Assembly (NCBI RefSeq): GCF_015680705.1
Contig: NZ_JADNYP010000015.1
Location: 1-64,000 of the forward strand
Reading direction: 5' to 3'
DNA length: 64,000 nucleotides
Origin: Pseudomonas fulva
GTDB taxonomy: Bacteria > Pseudomonadota > Gammaproteobacteria > Pseudomonadales > Pseudomonadaceae
Below, one piece after another: positions 36,064 through 45,487 of this stretch. Both the position numbers and the translations under genes were made by a program. Below the pieces are notes generated by a model that ran no database searches, was not told the origin of the DNA, and saw only the letters and a list, made by a program, of their open reading frames with translations. How positions within the stretch are numbered: the stretch's first letter is position 1; every line of letters starts with the position of its first letter.

Positions 36064-37314
36064 TCACCCCAGCTCGGCCAGGCACCGTTCCAGGATGTCC
36101 AGGCCCTCCTCGAGCACATGCGGCTCGATGGTCAGTGGCGCCAGCAGGCGAATGATGTGGCGCGCCTTGCCGCTGGGCATCAGCAGCAGGCCCTTGTCAC
36201 GCGCCGAAACGAGGACCTTGGCCAGTTGCGCCGGGGCAGGCTGGCCTTGGCCATCGACCAGTTCCAGGCCACGCATGGCGCCCACGCCCGTCAAGCGCCC
36301 CAGCGCAGTGGTCAGCCCGGATGATTGCCAGCGCTGGTAGCGGGCGACGATAGCCTGCTCCTGGCGTTCGCCCCAGGTGGACAGGTTCTGGTCGGTCATC
36401 TGGGCAAGGCTGGCCATTGCCGCGGCGCAAGCGATCGGGTTGCCCGAATAGGTACCGCCGAGACCGCCCTTGGGCAGGGCGCCCAGCAGCGGCTGGCGCC
36501 CGACCACGGCTCCCAGCGGCAAGCCGCCGGCAATGCTCTTGGCCAGCAGCAGCAGGTCCGGCTCGACGCCCAGGCGCGGGAACGCGAAACGCTGGCCGGT
36601 ACGGCCGAAACCGGACTGGATCTCGTCGATGATCAGCACGATGCCATGGGCATCGCAGAAGCGGCGCAGGGCCTGGGCGAATTCGGCGTCCAGGGCCAGG
36701 AAGCCGCCTTCGCCCTGGACCGGCTCGAAGATGAAGGCCGCCACGTCTTCCACCGCCAGCTCCACGCTGAACAGGCGGTCCATGGCCGCGAGCGCCTGGG
36801 CGCAGGTCACGCCGGTATCCTGGCTAGGGTAGGGCAGGTGATAGACCGGCCCCGGCAGCTCGCCGACCCGCTGCTTGTAGGGCGACACTTTGCCGTTGAG
36901 GTTGAGCGTGGCGAGCGTGCGGCCATGGAAGCCACCATCGAAGGCGATGACCGCGCGCTTGCCAGTGGCGGCGCGGGCGATCTTCAAGGCGTTTTCCGCC
37001 GCTTCGGCACCGCTGTTGGTCAGCATGCCGGACAATGGGTAGGCCACCGGCACGAAGCTCGCAAGCCGCTCCATCAGTTCCAGGTAGGCTGCGTGGGGCG
37101 CGGCATTGAACGCGTAGTGGGTCAGGCGCGTCGCCTGCGCCTGGATCGCCTCGACCACCGCCGGGTTGCAATGCCCCAGGTTGAGTACGCCGATACCGCC
37201 GACGAAGTCGATGTAGCGTCTGCCAGCGGTGTCCCAGACTTCAGCGTTGCGGCCATGGGACAGCGTGATGGGGTGCACGATGGCGATCGACGGGCTGATG
37301 TTTTCCTGGTGCAT
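36064..37314 (-). CDS. gabT: Class-III aminotransferase (4-aminobutyrate or related omega-amino acid transaminase)
   Basis: A 416-residue PLP enzyme. Conserved points are S-G-A-E-A-A-E-N-A-L-K-I-A-R, G-G-F-H-G-R-T (PLP contact), I-I-D-E-I-Q-S-G-F-G-R-T-G (Asp holding the pyridine N) and the Schiff-base lysine in A-K-S-I-A-G-G-L-P-L. The G-G-I-G-V-L-N-L-G-H start is typical of GabT/DavT. It probably feeds an omega-amino acid such as GABA or 5-aminovalerate into semialdehyde metabolism. It is divergent from a GabP-like permease, but no succinate-semialdehyde dehydrogenase is nearby, so the exact substrate is uncertain. Confidence 0.82.
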   Translation of the reverse strand: MHQENISPSIAIVHPITLSHGRNAEVWDTAGRRYIDFVGGIGVLNLGHCNPAVVEAIQAQATRLTHYAFNAAPHAAYLELMERLASFVPVAYPLSGMLTNSGAEAAENALKIARAATGKRAVIAFDGGFHGRTLATLNLNGKVSPYKQRVGELPGPVYHLPYPSQDTGVTCAQALAAMDRLFSVELAVEDVAAFIFEPVQGEGGFLALDAEFAQALRRFCDAHGIVLIIDEIQSGFGRTGQRFAFPRLGVEPDLLLLAKSIAGGLPLGAVVGRQPLLGALPKGGLGGTYSGNPIACAAAMASLAQMTDQNLSTWGERQEQAIVARYQRWQSSGLTTALGRLTGVGAMRGLELVDGQGQPAPAQLAKVLVSARDKGLLLMPSGKARHIIRLLAPLTIEPHVLEEGLDILERCLAELG

Positions 37315-37984
37315 GGACAGTCGGACCTTGTTCGAGTTTTGCCGGTATACAAGCGTGCCGCGCTGGACGCGCGCAAACGAATTATTCGATTGCGTTCATT
37401 CCGTGGATTCCTGAACCTGGGTGCAAGGTCATCAGAGGGGCAGCTGACGGGCCGCGTGTACAGGGGAAGCAAAGCCGGGCATCAGCTGCTCCTACGCGGC
37501 TCTATCGCAACCGGTGCGGCGCCTACGGAACCCTCCGCGATGGCCTGCATCTCGCGGCCCTTTCAGCCAAGCCTCGCTTCAGATCGACTGCCCGGACTCG
37601 CCCGAGCGCTCCTGCAAAGCCCGAAATTCATTCCAAAAAGGAATCACGTGCGTCGAAAAGTTCGTTTGTTGAGCCTCCCGCGCAGCTCGATACTGATCTG
37701 GATCAACGATAACGACCCGCCCCGATGCAGGAGTACAAGAACATGATTGTTGATAGGTCCGGGCGCAGCTTCCAGCCTGCCCAGCCCGCCGCCAGGACCC
37801 CTGGCGGCTTCCACGTTTCGCTCGTTCGTCACCCAGCCAATCGCCCCTGATCGAGCCTGCGACGACCAGCCTGACACACGGCGAGTGCGCTCGCCCACGA
37901 CAAGAACAGCGCACCAGTACTTGCACTCATTCTGCTTCGACTTTTCAGCCGCGTCGCTGCGGCCCGCCCACTCGAGGGTTCCCC
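37315..37984. other. Divergent spacer between aminotransferase and permease
   Basis: 670 bases without a supported gene. A short inverted repeat ATTCC-AAAAA-GGAAT lies at 37630-37644 and could be an operator. Frames here are shadows with poor codon bias. The length suggests that a regulator or small gene has been lost. Confidence 0.45.
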
Positions 37985-39388
37985 ATGGCATCGCTACAAC
38001 AAAAGAAACAGCGCTCCCTTCAACATGGCCTGACGTCTCGCCAGGTATCGATGATTTCCATCGCCGGCATCATCGGTGCCGGCCTGTTCATCGGCTCCTC
38101 CAATGCCATCGCCACCGCGGGTCCGGCGATCCTGCTGTCCTATGCCATTACCGGTCTGCTGGTGCTGCTGGTGATGCGCATGCTTGGCGAGATGGCTGTC
38201 GCCAATCCTGACAGTGGCTCGTTCTCGACCTACGCCAGCGAGGCGATCGGGCCCTGGGCGGGCTTTACCATCGGCTGGCTGTACTGGTGGTTCTGGGTGC
38301 TGATCATCCCGGTCGAAGCCATTGCCGGTGCCGATATCCTGCATGCCTGGTTTCCCGCGGTGCCTTCCTGGCTGTTCGCCTTCCTGATCATGATCGTGCT
38401 GTCGTGTACCAATCTGGTGAGCGTGAAGAACTTTGGCGAATTCGAGTACTGGTTCGCCTTGGTCAAGGTCATCGCCATTCTGGCCTTCATCGTCGTCTGC
38501 ACGCTCGCGGTGAGCGGTTTCTGGCCGCTTGCCCAGGTTTCCGGCGTCAGCCAGCTGTGGGCCAACGGCGGCTTCATGCCCAACGGCTTCGGTACCGTGC
38601 TAGGCGGCGTGCTGATCACCATCTTCTCCTTCTTCGGCGCCGAGATCGTCACCATCGCCGCCGACGAGACGGCCAATCCACGTGACAAGATTCGCCGCGC
38701 CACCAACCTGGTGGTATACCGCATCGCGATCTTCTACCTGGCATCGATCTTCCTGGTGGTTTCCCTGGTGGCCTGGAACGATCCAGGGCTCAAGGCAGTG
38801 GGTTCGTTCCAGCGCGCGCTGGAGGTACTGAACGTGCCCGGTGCCAAGCTGCTGGTCGACCTGGTGGTGCTGGTCGCCGTGACCAGTTGCATGAATTCGG
38901 GGCTGTATACCGCTTCGCGGATGCTGTATTCGCTGGGTGCGCGCGGCGAGGCGCCGGCGCAGACGCGGCGCATCTCCGGCAGCGGCGTGCCGACCGTGGC
39001 CGTGCTGCTGTCGACCCTGGCCGGGTTCGCCGGCTGCCTGGTCAATTACGTGTTCCCCGGCAAGGTGTTCGGCTTCCTGCTGTCCACCACCGGGGCCATC
39101 GCGCTGCTGGTCTACCTGGTGATCGCCGTGTCGCAGTTGCGCATGCGCGCCAGGGCCGAATGCGAAGGCAGGGCGCTGGAGCTGAAGATGTGGCTGTTCC
39201 CGTGGTTGACCTGGCTGGTCATCGGCGTGATAGTCCTGGTGCTGGGATACATGCTGTTCAGCGACGCCTATCGCTACGAGACCTTGATGACCGCTGGTGT
39301 CGCTTGCGCCATCCTGGCGCTTTCGCTGAGCCGCAGGCGTGGCGCAGTCGCTTCGCGAGATGCCACGGCCGTCGGCAAGAGCGCCTGA
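37985..39388 (+). CDS. Amino-acid permease, APC superfamily (GabP-like)
   Basis: A 467-residue inner-membrane transporter with 12 helices. Starts L-T-S-R-Q-V-S-M-I-S-I-A-G-I-I-G-A-G-L-F, the GabP/AnsP-type first helix, followed by S-Y-A-I-T-G-L-L-V-L-L-V-M-R-M-L-G-E-M and F-S-F-F-G-A-E-I-V-T-I-A-A-D-E. Position opposite the GABA-type aminotransferase suggests import of its substrate. No obvious Rho-independent terminator after the stop. Confidence 0.86.
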   Translation: MASLQQKKQRSLQHGLTSRQVSMISIAGIIGAGLFIGSSNAIATAGPAILLSYAITGLLVLLVMRMLGEMAVANPDSGSFSTYASEAIGPWAGFTIGWLYWWFWVLIIPVEAIAGADILHAWFPAVPSWLFAFLIMIVLSCTNLVSVKNFGEFEYWFALVKVIAILAFIVVCTLAVSGFWPLAQVSGVSQLWANGGFMPNGFGTVLGGVLITIFSFFGAEIVTIAADETANPRDKIRRATNLVVYRIAIFYLASIFLVVSLVAWNDPGLKAVGSFQRALEVLNVPGAKLLVDLVVLVAVTSCMNSGLYTASRMLYSLGARGEAPAQTRRISGSGVPTVAVLLSTLAGFAGCLVNYVFPGKVFGFLLSTTGAIALLVYLVIAVSQLRMRARAECEGRALELKMWLFPWLTWLVIGVIVLVLGYMLFSDAYRYETLMTAGVACAILALSLSRRRGAVASRDATAVGKSA

Positions 39389-39459
39389 GCGAGCCGCCGT
39401 CAGCGGCGCTCGGGCCAGCATGGAGGGTGGCTTGATCCGCGATCTGGACGGGAGGCTGG

Positions 39460-39856
39460 ATGATCCATTGCAAGCGGGTATACGAGCCGGTCGAGCCGGG
39501 TGACGGCCAGCGTCTGCTGGTCGATCGCCTATGGCCACGGCATTGGCGCAAGGACCAGCTGCATGGGCAATGGGTCGCGCAAGTCGCGCCATCCGATGCC
39601 TTGCGCAAGGCGCTTCATCAGGGCGAGCTGGATTTCCCGACCTTTGCCGCCCGCTACCGGCAGGAGCTGGCGGGCTCAGCCTGCGCGCTGGTACTTCATC
39701 CTCGACCTGGCCGCCAAGGGGCCGGTGACGCTGCTGTACGCCAGCCGCGATCGCCAGCACAACAACGCCCTGGTGCTGGCTGATTTTCTCGAGGACGAAA
39801 TCGAGCGGCGCGGGCCTGGAAGCTCGCCGGTGTGCTATGCCGACCGACTCGCCTGA
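39460..39856 (+). pseudogene. DUF488 (YeaO-like) gene with an internal frameshift
   Basis: Codons from ATG 39460 encode a DUF488 N-terminus (C-K-R-V-Y-E-P-V ... L-L-V-D-R-L-W-P-R) up to about R-Q-E-L-A-G (about 39675). The typical C-terminus (W-Y-F-I-L-D-L-A-A-K-G-P-V-T-L-L-Y-A) continues in the +1 frame from about 39690 and ends at 39856. One base gained or two lost between them breaks the gene. The family is of unknown function. A sequencing error is possible. Confidence 0.75.
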
Positions 39857-40328
39857 GGTCTTGCCCGCGGTCGACCAGGGCCTGCGGCTCGTGCCCGCGA
39901 CCGACGTCGACTTGCCCTTCGCGCGCGAGCTGACGCGTCGGGCCATGTTGCCTTATTACCGTGAATTCGACCTGCTTTGGGTCGACGAAGCCTTCGACCA
40001 GGCCTGGAGCTGGCGTGAGCAATGGCTGATAGCTCGGCAAGGCCGGCGGCTGGGTTTCTGCAGCCTCAGCCAGGACCGTCAGGCCCTGTTCATTCGCGAG
40101 TTGCACCTGTTGCCCGAAGAGCGCGGCCGTGGCGTTGGCCGCTGGGTGCTGGAGTGCCTGGCAGGTTGGGCGGCGCAACGCCATCTGCCCCTGCTGCGTC
40201 TGATGGTGTTTCGCAGCAATCCGGCGCGCAGGGTGTACGCGCGACATGGCTTCGTCGAAGTCGGGACGGACCTCTGTTTCCTGCGCATGCAACGCCAGAT
40301 CGACTGGCGCGCAAGTGTCCCTGAATGA
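39837..40328 (+). CDS. GNAT-family N-acetyltransferase
   Basis: A 163-residue protein of the Gcn5-related acetyltransferase fold. The CoA pyrophosphate loop appears as L-P-E-E-R-G-R-G-V-G-R-W, after strand beta-4 (I-R-E-L-H-L), with a late R-V-Y-A-R-H-G-F. The acceptor substrate is unknown. Its ATG overlaps the end of the DUF488 frame, so the two were once translationally linked. Confidence 0.82.
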   Translation: MPTDSPEVLPAVDQGLRLVPATDVDLPFARELTRRAMLPYYREFDLLWVDEAFDQAWSWREQWLIARQGRRLGFCSLSQDRQALFIRELHLLPEERGRGVGRWVLECLAGWAAQRHLPLLRLMVFRSNPARRVYARHGFVEVGTDLCFLRMQRQIDWRASVPE

Positions 40329-40402
40329 CGTGATGCACTAGGTCCGTTCGGTAAAATTTTGTTAAGGTGGCGGGATCCAATCGCCCGTGATGAGGTGTCT
40401 GC

Positions 40403-41041
40403 TTGATTAGGGTCCTTGTGGTCGACGATCACGATCTGGTGCGTACCGGGATTTCGCGAATGCTGACCGATATCGACGGCCTGCAAGTGGTGGGCGAGGC
40501 GGATTGCGGGGAGTCGGCTCTCAGGGCTGCCCGTGAGCTCAAGCCGGACGTGGTCCTGATGGACGTCAAGATGCCAGGGATCGGTGGGCTGGAGGCCACG
40601 CGCAAGCTGTTGCGCAGCCATCCGGACATCAAGGTGGTGGCCGTCACCGTCTGCGAAGAAGACCCGTTCCCCACGCGCCTGCTGCAGGCCGGCGCGGCCG
40701 GCTACCTGACCAAGGGCGCCGGGCTCGACGAGATGGTCCAGGCCATTCGCCTTGCTTTTGCCGGCCAGCGCTACATCAGCCCGCAGATCGCCCAGCAGCT
40801 GGCGCTCAAGTCGTTCCAGCCGCAGGGCTCGCCGTTCGATGCGCTGTCGGAGCGGGAGATCCAGATCGCGCTGATGATCGTCGGTTGCCAGAAGGTGCAA
40901 GCCATCTCCGACAAGTTGTGCTTGTCACCCAAGACCGTCAATACTTATCGCTATCGAATCTTCGAAAAACTCTCGGTCACCAGCGATGTCGAACTGACGT
41001 TGCTGGCGGTCCGTCACGGTATGGTCGACGCCAGTTTCTAA
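40403..41041 (+). CDS. gacA: Response regulator GacA
   Basis: A 212-residue NarL/FixJ-type response regulator, partner of the GacS kinase, which drives transcription of Rsm small RNAs controlling secondary metabolism and biofilm. Receiver (1-120) with D-D-H (residues 8-10) and phospho-acceptor Asp in V-V-L-M-D-V-K-M-P, Lys in L-T-K-G; LuxR-type HTH (about 145-205) with L-S-E-R-E-I-Q-I and S-P-K-T-V-N-T-Y-R-Y. The start is TTG behind GAGGTGT, as usual for gacA. uvrC follows closely, the classic gacA-uvrC-pgsA arrangement. Confidence 0.96.
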   Translation: MIRVLVVDDHDLVRTGISRMLTDIDGLQVVGEADCGESALRAARELKPDVVLMDVKMPGIGGLEATRKLLRSHPDIKVVAVTVCEEDPFPTRLLQAGAAGYLTKGAGLDEMVQAIRLAFAGQRYISPQIAQQLALKSFQPQGSPFDALSEREIQIALMIVGCQKVQAISDKLCLSPKTVNTYRYRIFEKLSVTSDVELTLLAVRHGMVDASF

Positions 41042-41062
41042 TGGCGAATTTCCCAGGTACTC

Positions 41063-42886
41063 ATGTCGCAAACCTTTGATGCCAGCGCGTTCCTGGCGAC
41101 CTGTAGCGGTCGTCCAGGCGTGTACAGAATGTTCGATGCCGAGGCACGGCTGCTGTACGTAGGCAAGGCCAAGAACCTCAAGAAGCGTCTGGCCAGTTAC
41201 TTTCGCAAGACCGGCCTGGCACCCAAGACGGCCGCGCTGGTCGCGCGCATCGCCCAGGTCGAGACTACCATCACGGCCAACGAGACCGAGGCGCTGCTGC
41301 TCGAGCAGACCCTGATCAAGGAATGGCGCCCGCCGTACAACATCCTGCTGCGCGACGACAAGTCCTACCCGTATGTCTTTCTTTCCGACGGGCAGTATCC
41401 GCGGCTGGGCATCCATCGTGGCGCGAAGCGAGCCAAGGGGCGGTATTTCGGCCCTTACCCCAGCGCCGGGGCGATTCGCGAGAGCCTGAGCCTGCTGCAG
41501 AAAACCTTTATGGTTCGCCAGTGCGAGGACAGCTATTTCAGCAATCGCACCCGACCCTGCCTGCAGTACCAGATCAAGCGCTGCAAGGGGCCCTGTGTCG
41601 GCCTGGTCGAGACCGGGGAATATGCCGGGGACGTGCGTCATTCGGTGATGTTTCTCGAAGGACGCAGCCAGCAGTTGCACAACGAGCTCAACGCTGAAAT
41701 GGAAAAGGCCGCCATGGCTCTCGACTTCGAGAAGGCTGCCCAGCTGCGCGACCAGATCGGCCTGTTGCGGCGCGTGCAGGATCAGCAGCACATGGAAGGC
41801 GGCTCGGGCGATGTCGACGTGATAGCGGCGTTCGTCAACCCAGGTGGGGCCTGCGTGCACCTGATCAGCGTACGCGGTGGTCGCGTGCTGGGGAGCAAGA
41901 ACTTCTTCCCGCAGGTGGGCATCGAAGAGGACACCGCTGAAGTCATGGCAGCGTTCCTGTCCCAGTACTACCTGGGCAATGCCGAGCGCGAACTGCCCGG
42001 CGAGCTGATCGTCAACGTCGTGCACGAGGACTTCGCCACGCTCATCGAGGCCTTGCACACCTTGCGCGGCCGCCAACTGGACATCAGCCACCGGGTCCGC
42101 GGCACGCGCGCGCGCTGGCAGCAGCTGGCAGTCACCAACGCCGAGCAGGCGCTGGGTGCCCGGCTGGCCAATCGTCAGCACATGGCGGCGCGTTTCGAGG
42201 CGCTGGCGCAGGTGCTGGGCCTCGATGAAGTTCCGCAACGGCTCGAGTGCTACGACATCAGCCACTCCAGCGGCGAGGCGACGGTGGCTTCGTGCGTGGT
42301 GTTCGGCCCGGAAGGCCCGCTCAAGTCGGACTATCGCCGCTTCAACATCGAGGGCGTGACGGCGGGCGACGACTATGCGGCCATGCACCAGGCGCTGATG
42401 CGCCGGTTCAGCCGAATCAAGGGCGGGGAGGGCAAGCTGCCAGATGTCTTGCTGGTCGATGGCGGCAAGGGGCAGTTGAACATGGCTCGGGACGTCATGC
42501 AGGAGCTGGGCCTGAGCGACCTGACCTTGCTCGGCGTGGCCAAGGGGGTGACGCGCAAGGCCGGCTTCGAGACCTTGTACCTCAACGATGTCGCCCATGA
42601 GTTCACGCTCAAGGGCGACTCGCCTGCCTTGCACCTGATCCAGCAGATTCGCGACGAGGCTCACCGTTTCGCCATCAGTGGTCACCGCGCCAGGCGCGGC
42701 AAGGCCCGCCGCACCTCGAGCCTGGAAGACGTGGCCGGGGTGGGGCCCAAGCGTCGGCGCGAGCTGCTCAAGCACTTCGGTGGGCTGCAGGAACTCAGTC
42801 GCGCCAGCATCGATGAAATCGCCAAGGCGCCGGGCATCAGCAAAAAGCTCGCCGAGTCGATTTATGCCAACCTGCATAGCGAGTAG
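41063..42886 (+). CDS. uvrC: UvrABC system protein C (excinuclease subunit)
   Basis: A 607-residue nuclease of nucleotide excision repair that makes both incisions around a lesion. GIY-YIG domain (G-V-Y-R-M-F ... Y-V-G-K-A-K-N-L), a C-L-Q-Y-Q-I-K-R-C-K-G-P-C cysteine motif that holds an Fe-S cluster, a UVR motif (about 200-235), an RNase H-like domain (D-V-L-L-V-D-G-G-K-G-Q) and the C-terminal HhH. 21 bases after gacA. Confidence 0.96.
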   Translation: MSQTFDASAFLATCSGRPGVYRMFDAEARLLYVGKAKNLKKRLASYFRKTGLAPKTAALVARIAQVETTITANETEALLLEQTLIKEWRPPYNILLRDDKSYPYVFLSDGQYPRLGIHRGAKRAKGRYFGPYPSAGAIRESLSLLQKTFMVRQCEDSYFSNRTRPCLQYQIKRCKGPCVGLVETGEYAGDVRHSVMFLEGRSQQLHNELNAEMEKAAMALDFEKAAQLRDQIGLLRRVQDQQHMEGGSGDVDVIAAFVNPGGACVHLISVRGGRVLGSKNFFPQVGIEEDTAEVMAAFLSQYYLGNAERELPGELIVNVVHEDFATLIEALHTLRGRQLDISHRVRGTRARWQQLAVTNAEQALGARLANRQHMAARFEALAQVLGLDEVPQRLECYDISHSSGEATVASCVVFGPEGPLKSDYRRFNIEGVTAGDDYAAMHQALMRRFSRIKGGEGKLPDVLLVDGGKGQLNMARDVMQELGLSDLTLLGVAKGVTRKAGFETLYLNDVAHEFTLKGDSPALHLIQQIRDEAHRFAISGHRARRGKARRTSSLEDVAGVGPKRRRELLKHFGGLQELSRASIDEIAKAPGISKKLAESIYANLHSE

Positions 42887-42919
42887 AATGCCGGACTCAA
42901 CCCGCGGCCAGTCGTATCG

Positions 42920-43480
42920 ATGAATATTCCAAACTTGCTCACCGTTCTACGCGTCCTGCTCATTCCGATTTTCATCCTGCTGTTCTACGTGCCCTATCAC
43001 TGGAGCTACCTGGCCGCCAGCAGCGTGTTCGCGATTGCCGCGGCCACCGACTGGCTCGACGGCTACCTGGCCCGTCGGTTGCAGCAGAGCACGCCGTTCG
43101 GCGCGTTCCTCGACCCGGTGGCCGACAAGCTCATGGTCGCCGTCGCCCTGGTGTTGCTGGTGCAGGTGCATGCCAACCTCTGGCTGACCCTGCCGGCAGC
43201 AGTGATCATCGGTCGTGAGATCGTGGTCTCGGCGTTGCGCGAATGGATGGCCGAGCTCGGCGCTCGGGCCCAGGTGGCGGTTTCCAACCTCGGCAAATGG
43301 AAGACCGCGGCGCAGATGCTGGCGCTGGTCATACTGCTGGCCAACCCGCTCGTGCTCGGCTTCTGGGTCATCATCGGTTATCTTCTGCTGGTCATTGCCG
43401 CCGGCCTGACCCTGTGGTCGATGGCCAACTACCTGCATGCCGCCTGGCCGCATCTGCGCGAAGGCTCGGAGCAGAAATAA
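42920..43480 (+). CDS. pgsA: CDP-diacylglycerol-glycerol-3-phosphate 3-phosphatidyltransferase
   Basis: A 186-residue membrane enzyme making phosphatidylglycerophosphate. Carries the CDP-alcohol phosphotransferase motif T-D-W-L-D-G-Y-L-A-R-R ... D-P-V-A-D-K (D-G-x2-A-R-x(n)-G-x3-D-x3-D). Four to five helices. It precedes tRNA-Gly, the conserved gacA-uvrC-pgsA-tRNA order of Pseudomonas. Confidence 0.95.
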   Translation: MNIPNLLTVLRVLLIPIFILLFYVPYHWSYLAASSVFAIAAATDWLDGYLARRLQQSTPFGAFLDPVADKLMVAVALVLLVQVHANLWLTLPAAVIIGREIVVSALREWMAELGARAQVAVSNLGKWKTAAQMLALVILLANPLVLGFWVIIGYLLLVIAAGLTLWSMANYLHAAWPHLREGSEQK

Positions 43481-43500
43481 AGTTTTTTCGAATCAAGGGG

Positions 43501-43528
43501 TTGACCTCGGCCGGCAGACGGTTAGAAT
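43501..43528 (+). promoter_or_regulatory. Promoter of tRNA-Gly (TTGACC-16-TAGAAT)
   Basis: -35 TTGACC at 43501-43506 and -10 TAGAAT at 43523-43528 with 16-base spacing, 14 bases before the tRNA. Confidence 0.7.
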
Positions 43529-43542
43529 GGCCCCACCAAGAC

Positions 43543-43618
<76 letters not shown>

Positions 43619-43660
43619 GTTATAGATCTACAGAGTTCCATGGAAGTCTGTAAGTCGTTG

Positions 43661-43689
43661 AAAAAAAGGGCCGAAAGGCCCTTTTTTTC
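43661..43689 (+). terminator. Terminator downstream of tRNA-Gly
   Basis: A7, then GGGCC-GAAA-GGCCC followed by T7: strong bidirectional-looking terminator. Confidence 0.9.
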
Positions 43690-43841
43690 GTTCCAGCGGA
43701 AGCCACCGAAAACCGGCAGTATCCGGCCATTTTAAGGCCAGATTTGAGGCCAGAATTGGAAATGCCCCAATTCGCTTTTCCGGTAGAGCTCGGTGGAGCA
43801 CGAGACGAGCATTTGGCCTCTGACAGGTTCAGGAGGTCACC

Positions 43842-44816
43842 ATGGCACTCTCGGAAATGGCGATCCGGCACGCTCGGGTCACCGGCAAGGAATACACGCT
43901 CGCGGACAGCGATGGCCTGATTCTTCACATCACCGCGCAAGGCGGCAAGATCTGGCATTTCCGTTACTACTGGGCCGGCAAGCAGAAGCGCATGTCGTTT
44001 GGTAGTTATCCGCAGCTCGGTCTGCGTGATGCGAGGACGAAGCGTGATGAGGCTCGGGCATTGATTGCTCAGGGGACCAATCCCAGCGAACAGCGTAAGC
44101 AGCAGCGCCTAGCGGTTCGCCTCTCCAGCGATCATTCCTTCGAGGTCGTGTTCAACCAGTGGATCGCCTTTCGCCGCCTGAGTCTCAAGGAAGGCCGGCA
44201 GAGTACGCTGTCGCAAATCCTGCGAATTTTTGCCAAAGACATTTTGCGTCACATCGGCGACCGCTCAATCTATGACATCAATCGTCATGTGCTTATGGCG
44301 GTGCTGGATCGTATTGAGACTCGCGGCGCGTTCACCACGGCGGAAAAGTGCCGCACCTGGCTCAATCAGCTATTTCGCTACGCGCTGGTGCGCGTTGCTG
44401 GGCTCGAGAACAATCCTGCGGCTGACCTGGACGTAGTGGCGATGCCCAAACCACCCGTAGAGCACAATCCTTTCCTGCGCATGGATGAGCTACCACAGCT
44501 TCTGAACAGGCTGCGCGGCTATCATGGTGGGCAGCAGACCCTGTTGGGAATCTGGCTTTTGTTGCTTACCGGAGTGCGCACCGGTGAGCTGCGTTTGGCT
44601 ACGCCGGATCAATTCGACCTAGAGCGCCGGCTCTGGGTCATTCCGCCTGAGGTGGTCAAGCAGCTGCAGCTCAAGATGCGTAAAAGCCGCAGTCAGGCCT
44701 CCAAGGTGCCGCCCTACATCGTGCCGCTATCAGTCCAGGCGGTGGAGGTGGTGAGGCTGCTGCTCGATCGTGTGGTGCCTGCGCAGCGGCATTTGCTTGC
44801 TTTCGTGGAATCGTGA
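43842..44816 (+). pseudogene. P4-type tyrosine integrase, 3'-truncated
   Basis: The first 320 residues match P4/Int-type integrases: DUF4102 arm-binding domain (L-A-D-S-D-G-L-I-L-H-I ... W-H-F-R-Y-Y-W-A-G-K), SAM-like core-binding region, and the first catalytic Arg in T-G-V-R-T-G-E-L. The open frame stops after L-L-A-F-V-E-S, before the H-x-x-R and the Tyr nucleophile expected near residues 350-385. It therefore cannot catalyse recombination. It is correctly placed just after tRNA-Gly. The truncation point (about 44803-44812) coincides with the broken end of the convergent GntR regulator. Confidence 0.85.
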
Positions 44817-45448
44817 GCCGATTTCGAACATTTCGATATGAGTCACTTTGTCGAGCCCACCATCAAGCAACCAAATTTGCTCATTGCGCAATTCGCGTAG
44901 CAGTGGTTCGTCGATCCTATAGCCTGGGCTCGATATGGCCGCGCATTCGATGGTGCGACGGAAGTCGTAACTGAAATGCTGCGTAGCCAGACCTGTAACT
45001 AAAGGCTGAAATTGCCAGCCGTATCCTGCTTTGCGTTCGACAATGCCGCTCGATGCCAGCTCTCTCAGCGCATTGTTCAACCGCGCTTTGTTCCAACCGT
45101 AGAGGCGGATCAGTTCCTGCTCGCTGGGGACCTCCGGCAACCTTCCCGCAAGGCGGTCAGAGATAATTCGTTGCGGATCGCTCGATTCTGTTGGATGCCA
45201 TGGCGGGCGAGATGCTCTGACAGGGCGGCTGCGGAGCCGGTAAGGAAGTATCCTCGGTTGCGGTCCTGCTCTACTAGCCCTGCCTGCTCCAATAGCTCCA
45301 GTGCTTGTTGCACCGGGGTACGGGAAACACCGAATTCTTCTGCCAGTGCACTCTTGACCAAGTGGAACGCCGGTGGCCAGCGTTCCGACAAGGCCTGCTG
45401 GATGATCCGTTGAGCGATACGCTGGGAGAGCGTGGTTTTTTGCGTCAT
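44806..45448 (-). pseudogene. GntR-type regulator, frameshifted and 3'-truncated
   Basis: Begins at ATG 45448 with a GntR winged-helix: F-G-V-S-R-T-P-V-Q-Q-A-L-E-L-L-E-Q-A-G-L. After about residue 90 the sequence continues in a second frame (S-D-R-L-A-G-R-L-P-E-V-P-S-E-Q-E-L), so a one-base deletion or two-base insertion lies near 45168-45178. It then resembles the intact regulator at 49032-49943, including F-E-I-G-S-R-F-H-E-S (intact: F-H-I-G-A-Q-L-H-E-L), and ends at the integrase junction. It sits downstream of the LDH2-type gene, same strand. Confidence 0.82.
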
Positions 45449-45487
45449 GGTTGTCCGTTTTCTGGAGGGGACCGTTCGAAGTGGAGG

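Noticed and set aside
37579..37991. Small frames in the aminotransferase-permease spacer
   Set aside because: Several overlapping frames of equal length with no initiation signals; treated as non-coding.
40925..42877. 650-codon minus-strand frame opposite uvrC
   Set aside because: Shadow of uvrC; composition and lack of motifs exclude a gene.
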